Positions 6,923 to 10,939 of a DNA stretch of 10,939 nt are shown in pieces. Both the position numbers and the translations under genes were made by a program. The DNA comes from Xanthobacteraceae bacterium. Its GTDB lineage: Bacteria > Pseudomonadota > Alphaproteobacteria > Rhizobiales > Xanthobacteraceae. The notes under the pieces were generated by a model. The model was given only the letters and a program-made list of their open reading frames with translations, did no database searches and was not told where the DNA came from. The stretch is from NCBI GenBank assembly GCA_030039655.1, contig JASHVC010000132.1:1-10939 (forward strand). Direction: 5' to 3'. Numbering within the stretch: the first letter of the stretch is position 1; each line of letters opens with the position of its first letter.

Positions 6923-6959
6923 CTGGAAAAACTGTGACGTTTCACTGTAATTTTACCAG
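6923..6959. promoter_or_regulatory. Nested imperfect dyad upstream of the -24/-12 element
   Basis: CTGGAAAA (6923-6930) pairs with TTTTACCAG (6951-6959, one extra A), and inside it GTGA (6934-6937) pairs with TCAC (6942-6945). The centre near 6940 is about 85 bp upstream of the predicted start at 6855, a usual distance for an enhancer-binding protein site. The symmetry is modest, so this is a candidate only. Confidence 0.25.
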
Positions 6960-7017
6960 GAAAATCCCGAGCCGCAAGAACCGATCGCGTTGATTTGGCA
7001 ACTCAAATGGGCGCGGT

Positions 7018-7356
7018 TCATAATCGGGGCAACGACACCACAGTAGCCGTGATCGCGATCGCCAAAAATAGGCTCAAACTGCCCAGCGCATAGGCAACAT
7101 CACTGACCAGCCAATTTACCGTTCTGCTATTCTGAATCTCACGCCAAGTCCGTTCTGGCGTTATAGGCATGTCAATGTGGTTGACACCCAACGGTCGCAA
7201 CGCATCCAGGACGGCGTTGACAACTACGCGTGGGGCCGCGACGCATCCGCCTTCGCCCGTACCCTTTACGCCCAACGGATTGGTCAGGCACGGTACCCGA
7301 TTGAACGCTACAACAAATGTCGGTACGTCAGCGGCGCGTGGTATTGCATAATCCAT
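7018..7356 (-). pseudogene. C-terminal remnant of a xanthine dehydrogenase/CoxL-type molybdenum subunit
   Basis: The first ~78 of 112 residues match the extreme C-terminus of large molybdopterin subunits of the xanthine dehydrogenase/aldehyde and CO dehydrogenase family, which are normally about 750-800 residues long. Seen here: MDYAIPRA, then NPLGVKGTGEGGCVAAP with the Glu that acts as catalytic base in this family, VVVNAVLDAL, and HIDMPITPERTWREI, where such proteins usually end. An in-frame TAG stands directly before the ATG, so no more of the gene can be read, and the GTPase stop lies only 33 bp upstream. After residue ~78 the frame continues about 34 residues into a hydrophobic tail (LGSLSLFLAIAITATVVSL) not typical of the family. 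No ribosome binding site was seen. The most likely explanation is a deletion or recombination scar at the boundary of the lower-GC cluster; expression as a small membrane protein is less likely. Confidence 0.75.
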
Positions 7357-7389
7357 CTAACTCGCGGTCGCGACTATCCACATAAAAAA

Positions 7390-8706
7390 TCAGCAGCACG
7401 GCATTGGGTTTTCGATCAAATCGTAGACATGATCGAAGGTGATTTCGGTGATCGGCTTCTGGATCTTAAAGGCGCGCGGCGGCGCGTTCTTCTCGATCGC
7501 CATGATTGAGGTCTCGATCGGCGGACATTTGTCCTTCACACACGGTACTTCCTTGATGATGATTGGCACGTCCTTCGCGTAGTTAAAGTTCTGCCGGACC
7601 CAATATCGGATCTGTTCGAGCGTATAAGGCGAGATTTCGATGTAACGGCCAAACGGGTCGCCCTCGGTCGCTGCATCGCGTGTGCCCTCGACATAAAAGC
7701 AATTCTCGAAATCCCCCGTGATCTTCTCGGCATCGAGCTTGCGACCGATGAACACGACGCGATTAATCCGCTCTTCGCCATCGGCCCATGAGCGCCCCGG
7801 TCTCCCCTCAAAGTCCCAGTGCACGCCTTGCAGTAAGAACCGGTCGTTGTCGCCCTTCAGATTCAAGATGCCCTTGAATCGCAAAATCTTGTCGCCGTAC
7901 TCGGCAATCACCTGTCGGAACCAGAGACTGACCTTGAAGCCGTCGAGCTCACCGACCTTCTCGATACAAACGGTGTCGATGTTCTGTAGGTGGTTGTGGC
8001 GGTGGTGCCCATGATGGTGATCGCGATGATCGTGGTGGTGATCGTGATGATCCTCGTGGAGGCCTTCGAGCTTGTGTGAGAAGTCGATGTTGCCGATATC
8101 GAAGATTTTCGAGAGGTCGATCTCGGAGTTCTTCGCTCGTTCGATCTTGGCGACCTTGTTTAATTGAGTGATTTGCTTCTCAGTCTGATCGAGCTGTTCC
8201 GGTGTCGATAAATCAGTCTTATTCAGCACGATCAGGTCGGCAAAGGCGATCTGCTCGCAGGCCTCGGCCGACTCCTCCAGACGCATCGCGATGTATTTGG
8301 CGTCGACAACCGTGACGACGCCGCCTAGGGTGAACTGGCTGCGGATGCGCTCGTCCGCGTAGATGCTTTGCGCAACCGGCGCGGGCTCGGCGAGGCCGGT
8401 GGTCTCGATCACCACTGTGTCGAAGCTGTCGCGGCGCTCCATGAGCCGGAAGAAGCTTTTCACCAGATCACCGCGTACCGTGCAGCAGACGCAGCCGTTG
8501 TTCATCTGCACCACCTCCTGATCGGAGGACAGCAGCAGGTGGTGGTCGATGCCGACCTCGCCGAATTCGTTGACGATCACGGCGACGCGCCGGCCATGCT
8601 CGGCCGTCAGGATGCGGTTGAGCAGCGTGGTTTTGCCCGAGCCAAGGAACCCAGTCAGGATAATGACTGGGGCTTTGGATTTGGCGTTGTTCGTTGCGGC
8701 GGTCAT
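7390..8706 (-). CDS. G3E-family GTPase (CobW/COG0523), putative metallochaperone with C-terminal extension
   Basis: These GTPases deliver metal ions, often zinc, to client enzymes. Numbered from ATG 8704-8706 (438 residues): Walker A GFLGSGKTT (19-27), NEFGEVGID (46-54), the metal-binding CxCC motif CVCC (72-75), ETTGLAEPAPV (101-111), the guanine-specificity motif NKTD (162-165), and a histidine-rich loop with 14 His in 23 residues (217-239). The CobW C-terminal domain follows, with LLQGVHWDFEGRPGRSW and RVVFIGRKLD. About 80 further residues, from SPYTLEQIRYWV on, are extra compared with short family members such as YjiA (318 residues); they contain a Cys pair (389, 394) in PCVKDKCPP and end in PCC. 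A TTG at 8719-8721 could add five residues; neither start has a good ribosome binding site. It lies 200 bp behind the zinc amidohydrolase gene, an obvious candidate client. CobW of cobalamin synthesis is unlikely because no cobalamin genes are nearby. Confidence 0.92.
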   Translation of the reverse strand: MTAATNNAKSKAPVIILTGFLGSGKTTLLNRILTAEHGRRVAVIVNEFGEVGIDHHLLLSSDQEVVQMNNGCVCCTVRGDLVKSFFRLMERRDSFDTVVIETTGLAEPAPVAQSIYADERIRSQFTLGGVVTVVDAKYIAMRLEESAEACEQIAFADLIVLNKTDLSTPEQLDQTEKQITQLNKVAKIERAKNSEIDLSKIFDIGNIDFSHKLEGLHEDHHDHHHDHRDHHHGHHRHNHLQNIDTVCIEKVGELDGFKVSLWFRQVIAEYGDKILRFKGILNLKGDNDRFLLQGVHWDFEGRPGRSWADGEERINRVVFIGRKLDAEKITGDFENCFYVEGTRDAATEGDPFGRYIEISPYTLEQIRYWVRQNFNYAKDVPIIIKEVPCVKDKCPPIETSIMAIEKNAPPRAFKIQKPITEITFDHVYDLIENPMPCC

Positions 8707-8845
8707 GACGTTAAAATGCAATCGGGGGCGGTCCGTTACAAGCTCGGTCTTGACCGGTCGCCCTAAGGTACTCGGCCGAAGGCCAAGCCTCGAAGGGTCG
8801 ACGGCCCCGCTGTTGCCATACGTTGCCGCATGGTCGGTGGCAATT

Positions 8846-8884
8846 CATCCTTAGAGGCCCGCCTTCGGCGGGCTCCTCAGGATG
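8846..8884. repeat. REP-like palindromic element between amidohydrolase and GTPase genes
   Basis: A 7-bp perfect stem GCCCGCC/GGCGGGC around the loop TTC (8857-8873) is framed by CATCCT (8846-8851) and AGGATG (8879-8884). This layout resembles the abundant intergenic palindromes of Bradyrhizobium-like genomes; that comparison is from memory. There is no T-run on either side. As RNA it could act as a stability hairpin or attenuate transcription into the GTPase gene. Confidence 0.6.
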
Positions 8885-8906
8885 GCGGATCGAGTTCAGT
8901 TGCGCG

Positions 8907-10280
8907 TCAATTGAAGATCGGCGTCTGCATCTTGCCGACGACGCCGCCTGTCGGCTCGCCGTCCTTCATCTGCACGTTACCGCGCACGATGGTATAGACC
9001 GGCATGCCCTTGACCTTCCAGCCGCCCCACGGCGTCGGATGGTTCTTGGAGTGTAGCTTGTTCGGGTCGATGGTCGATTCCTTTTTCAAGTCGACGATCG
9101 TGAGATCGCCGTCAGAGCCGAGCCGGATCGCACCCTTCTTCGGGTACATCTGCCAGACCTTGGCGACGTTCTCGCTCTGCACCTTGACGTAGTGGTTGAG
9201 CGTCATGCGGCCCTTGTTCACTTCGGTAAGGATCAGCGACACGTTGGTCTCGACGCCGCAGAAGCCGGAGATGCAGTCCCAGATCGCGGCCTTCGTCATC
9301 TTTCCGTTTATGTCGCAGCCCTTCTCTTCGAGCGTGTGCGGCGAGTGGTCGGTCGCGATCATGTCGACTGAGCCGTCAAGCAGGCCCTGCCACAGTGCGT
9401 CCTGGTGCTCCTTGGAGCGCACCGGTGGATTCATCTTGAGCAGCGGGCCGACGTCCGCAAGATCAGTGTCGACCCGGAGCAGATAGTGCGGCTGCGTTTC
9501 CGCCGTGAAGCGCAAGCCCTTGGCCTTGCCGGCGCGAAGCATCTCCACCGCCTGCTTGGTCGAGGCGTGGACGATGTGCAGCTTCGTGCCGAAGTTCTCG
9601 GCCAGGAACATGATGTGCGCGATCGATTCCGCCTCGCACAGCCACGGCCGCGACTTTTCCCACCAGATCGGATCGTTCTTGCCTTCGGACTTCAGCTTGT
9701 TGGTCCAGAAGTGCTGGATCTGCCGGTTCTCCGCGTGAACGCAGAGCGGGACTTTGGATTCGGTGATGTTCGGGAACACGATCTGGCACATGCCGTCGTC
9801 GGGGAACGGCAGATTGCCGATGGTCTCGCCGAAGAAGATTTTGTAGCCAACGGCGCCGGCCTTCGCCATCGGCAGGATGTCGTCCGCGTTGGTTTGGTGC
9901 ACCACGCCGAGCACGGCGAAATCGCACAGCGACTTCGACTCGGCGATCTTTTTCTTCACGCCGACCTGTTCGGCGTTCTCGGTCGGCGGAATCTGGTTCG
10001 GCATGTCGATCACGGTAGTGATGCCGCCGCAGACCGCCGCCGTCGAGCCGGTCGAGAAGTCTTCCTTGTGGGTGACCCCCGGATCGCGGAAGTGCACGTG
10101 CGCGTCGATCAGGCCGGGCAGAATGTGCAGGCCGCGCGCATCGATCGTCTGCTTGCCCTCCGGCAAGGTGTCGTCGGCACCGATCGCCACGATCACGCCA
10201 TCGGCGATAGCAACGCCGCCCTTAAGGGACGCTTCCGGTGTGACGATCGTGCCGCCTTTGACGACCAGGTCTGCTTTCAT
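8907..10280 (-). CDS. Zinc cyclic amidohydrolase (dihydroorotase/allantoinase/hydantoinase group)
   Basis: A complete 457-residue member of the amidohydrolase superfamily that opens cyclic amide rings such as hydantoins, dihydropyrimidines, allantoin or dihydroorotate. All metal-site residues are present: HVH in DAHVHFRDPG (His61, His63), the lysine expected to be carboxylated in GYKIFFGE (Lys147), CVHAE (His182), HIVHAS (His238) and ATDHSPHT (Asp311). This gives the usual two-metal centre. The size suits allantoinases, hydantoinases and class I dihydroorotases; the ring substrate cannot be decided from motifs. Start ATG 10278-10280 has a strong AAGGAGG nine bases upstream. It follows the asparaginase gene by 48 bp, probably in one operon, and the GTPase lies 200 bp beyond its stop. 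No signal peptide, so it should be cytoplasmic. A housekeeping PyrC role is less likely, since no pyrimidine-synthesis gene is adjacent. Confidence 0.92.
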   Translation of the reverse strand: MKADLVVKGGTIVTPEASLKGGVAIADGVIVAIGADDTLPEGKQTIDARGLHILPGLIDAHVHFRDPGVTHKEDFSTGSTAAVCGGITTVIDMPNQIPPTENAEQVGVKKKIAESKSLCDFAVLGVVHQTNADDILPMAKAGAVGYKIFFGETIGNLPFPDDGMCQIVFPNITESKVPLCVHAENRQIQHFWTNKLKSEGKNDPIWWEKSRPWLCEAESIAHIMFLAENFGTKLHIVHASTKQAVEMLRAGKAKGLRFTAETQPHYLLRVDTDLADVGPLLKMNPPVRSKEHQDALWQGLLDGSVDMIATDHSPHTLEEKGCDINGKMTKAAIWDCISGFCGVETNVSLILTEVNKGRMTLNHYVKVQSENVAKVWQMYPKKGAIRLGSDGDLTIVDLKKESTIDPNKLHSKNHPTPWGGWKVKGMPVYTIVRGNVQMKDGEPTGGVVGKMQTPIFN

Positions 10281-10289
10281 GGAATATCT

Positions 10290-10296
10290 CCTCCTT
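10290..10296 (-). promoter_or_regulatory. Strong Shine-Dalgarno of the cyclic amidohydrolase
   Basis: AAGGAGG on the minus strand, nine bases before ATG 10278-10280, in the 48-bp gap after the asparaginase stop. It supports this start and independent initiation within an operon. Confidence 0.8.
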
Positions 10297-10328
10297 GTGT
10301 TCGTGGCCGCACCGTTGGCGGAGCGATG

Positions 10329-10939
10329 TTAGTAGGTGTCGAACATCCGCTGGATGTCGTCGGCATCTGTGGTCTTGGACAGGGCGAGCGACAGCAGGAT
10401 GCGCGCCTTCCATGGTTGCAAATTATCCGCGGCGACGAAGCCCCGCTTGGCAAGTCCCGGGCTACGGACAACACGGCCGGAGGCAACGCGGCTGCAGAGA
10501 CACATCAGGACCTTATGGTCGGCGTAAGCGTTGTCGAAGGCCTCGTCCTCAAGCGGAGTGGGCCGACCGGCACCCGTCGCTGCGCTGACGATCCCTTTGG
10601 CGCCGGCCGCGACGGCCGCCTCGATCATGACCCCGTCCGCTCCCACATAGGAAAGGACGACATCGACACGAGGCAGCGACTGCGCGGATCGAACATCAAA
10701 TTCCGTGTCCACAGTGTGCCGCCGTGCTGGGGAGTGATAGTAGACCACCTTGCCATCGGCATCGGCAAATCCGAGCGGGCCCAAGTCGCGCGACTGAAAT
10801 GCCTGCACCCGATAGGTCGAGTTCTTGGTCACATCGCGCCCACTGAAGATCGTGTCATTCATCACGACCAGGCAGCCCCGACTGCGCGACGCCGGTTCGG
10901 CTGCTACACGCACGGCGTTGACGACGTTTAGGTATCCGT
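10329..10939 (-). CDS. L-asparaginase, type II-like (5' end outside window)
   Basis: The frame is open from the right edge to TAA 10329-10331 and gives the last 202 residues of a protein that is normally about 330 long. Asparaginases hydrolyse L-asparagine to aspartate and ammonia, sometimes also glutamine or related amides. Visible family features: LNVVNAVRVA at the edge, CLVVMND, RDVTK with the catalytic Lys (codon 10824-10826), FGPLG-like LGPLGFADADGKVVYY, RRHT, the subunit-contact stretch YVGADGVMIEAAVAAGAKGIV, TGAG, the Ser-Arg of SRVASGRVV, and the end GFVAADNLQPWKARILL to IQRMFDTY. The first catalytic Thr and the Thr-Asp pair lie outside the window, as would any signal peptide, so location is open. 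The frame has an inner GTG at 10911-10913, but homology runs through it to the edge, so this is no start. It probably heads the operon with the cyclic amidohydrolase. The family assignment is firm. Confidence 0.92.
   Translation of the reverse strand, partial: GYLNVVNAVRVAAEPASRSRGCLVVMNDTIFSGRDVTKNSTYRVQAFQSRDLGPLGFADADGKVVYYHSPARRHTVDTEFDVRSAQSLPRVDVVLSYVGADGVMIEAAVAAGAKGIVSAATGAGRPTPLEDEAFDNAYADHKVLMCLCSRVASGRVVRSPGLAKRGFVAADNLQPWKARILLSLALSKTTDADDIQRMFDTY

Noticed and set aside
7990..8058. Repetitive CAC/CAT/GAT-rich DNA as a possible CRISPR or satellite
   Set aside because: It is the coding sequence of the histidine-rich loop of the GTPase; the repetition comes from His and Asp codons and there are no spacers.
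9405..10931. A 508-codon open frame on the plus strand
   Set aside because: It lies antisense to the amidohydrolase and asparaginase genes, which have full family motifs and ribosome binding sites. The plus-strand product is Arg/Asp/His/Val-rich without a recognisable domain, as expected of a mirror frame in GC-rich coding DNA.

Overview
The window looks like chromosome from an alphaproteobacterium, probably close to Bradyrhizobium and relatives (Nitrobacteraceae). This rests on GC-rich flanking genes, a REP-like palindrome (8846-8884) of a style common between genes in that group, a short tandem CGAGTGG repeat, and the mix of NitT/TauT-type transporters with amide- and ketone-oxidising enzymes. 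The taxon is inference. All convincing genes are on the minus strand, so transcription runs from high to low coordinates.

Right part (7018-10939, GC-rich): the C-terminal two thirds of a type II-like L-asparaginase entering from the right edge, then a complete zinc cyclic amidohydrolase of the dihydroorotase/allantoinase/hydantoinase group 48 bp later. After a 200-bp gap holding the REP-like palindrome comes a G3E (CobW/COG0523) GTPase with a 14-histidine loop and a Cys-containing C-terminal extension. Just behind it lies a short remnant of a xanthine dehydrogenase/CoxL-type molybdenum subunit, cut off at its 5' end and carrying a foreign hydrophobic tail. A reasonable reading is an amide/cyclic-imide hydrolysis module with its own metal chaperone.

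Middle part (1616-6756, visibly lower GC): a compact five-gene unit. In order of transcription it holds a NitT/TauT (NMT1-like) substrate-binding protein, two different inner-membrane permeases overlapping by an ATGA junction, one ATPase, and a class B flavoprotein monooxygenase of the Baeyer-Villiger type. A good sigma-54 (-24/-12) promoter candidate lies about 110 bp upstream of the first gene, with a dyad further upstream, and an excellent intrinsic terminator lies about 350 nt beyond the last gene. Together these suggest an imported small molecule that the monooxygenase oxidises. The monooxygenase has lost the Gly and the central His of the Baeyer-Villiger fingerprint, each by one transition, which makes its activity uncertain.

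Left part (1-1615): the N-terminal 274 residues of a second, GC-rich NitT/TauT-type binding protein run off the left edge. It has a sigma-70-like promoter and a perfect 9-bp inverted repeat in its leader. The roughly 790 bp between it and the monooxygenase hold only these signals, the terminator, a small tandem repeat and one doubtful 28-codon reading frame. No CRISPR array, tRNA, rRNA, integrase or insertion sequence was seen.
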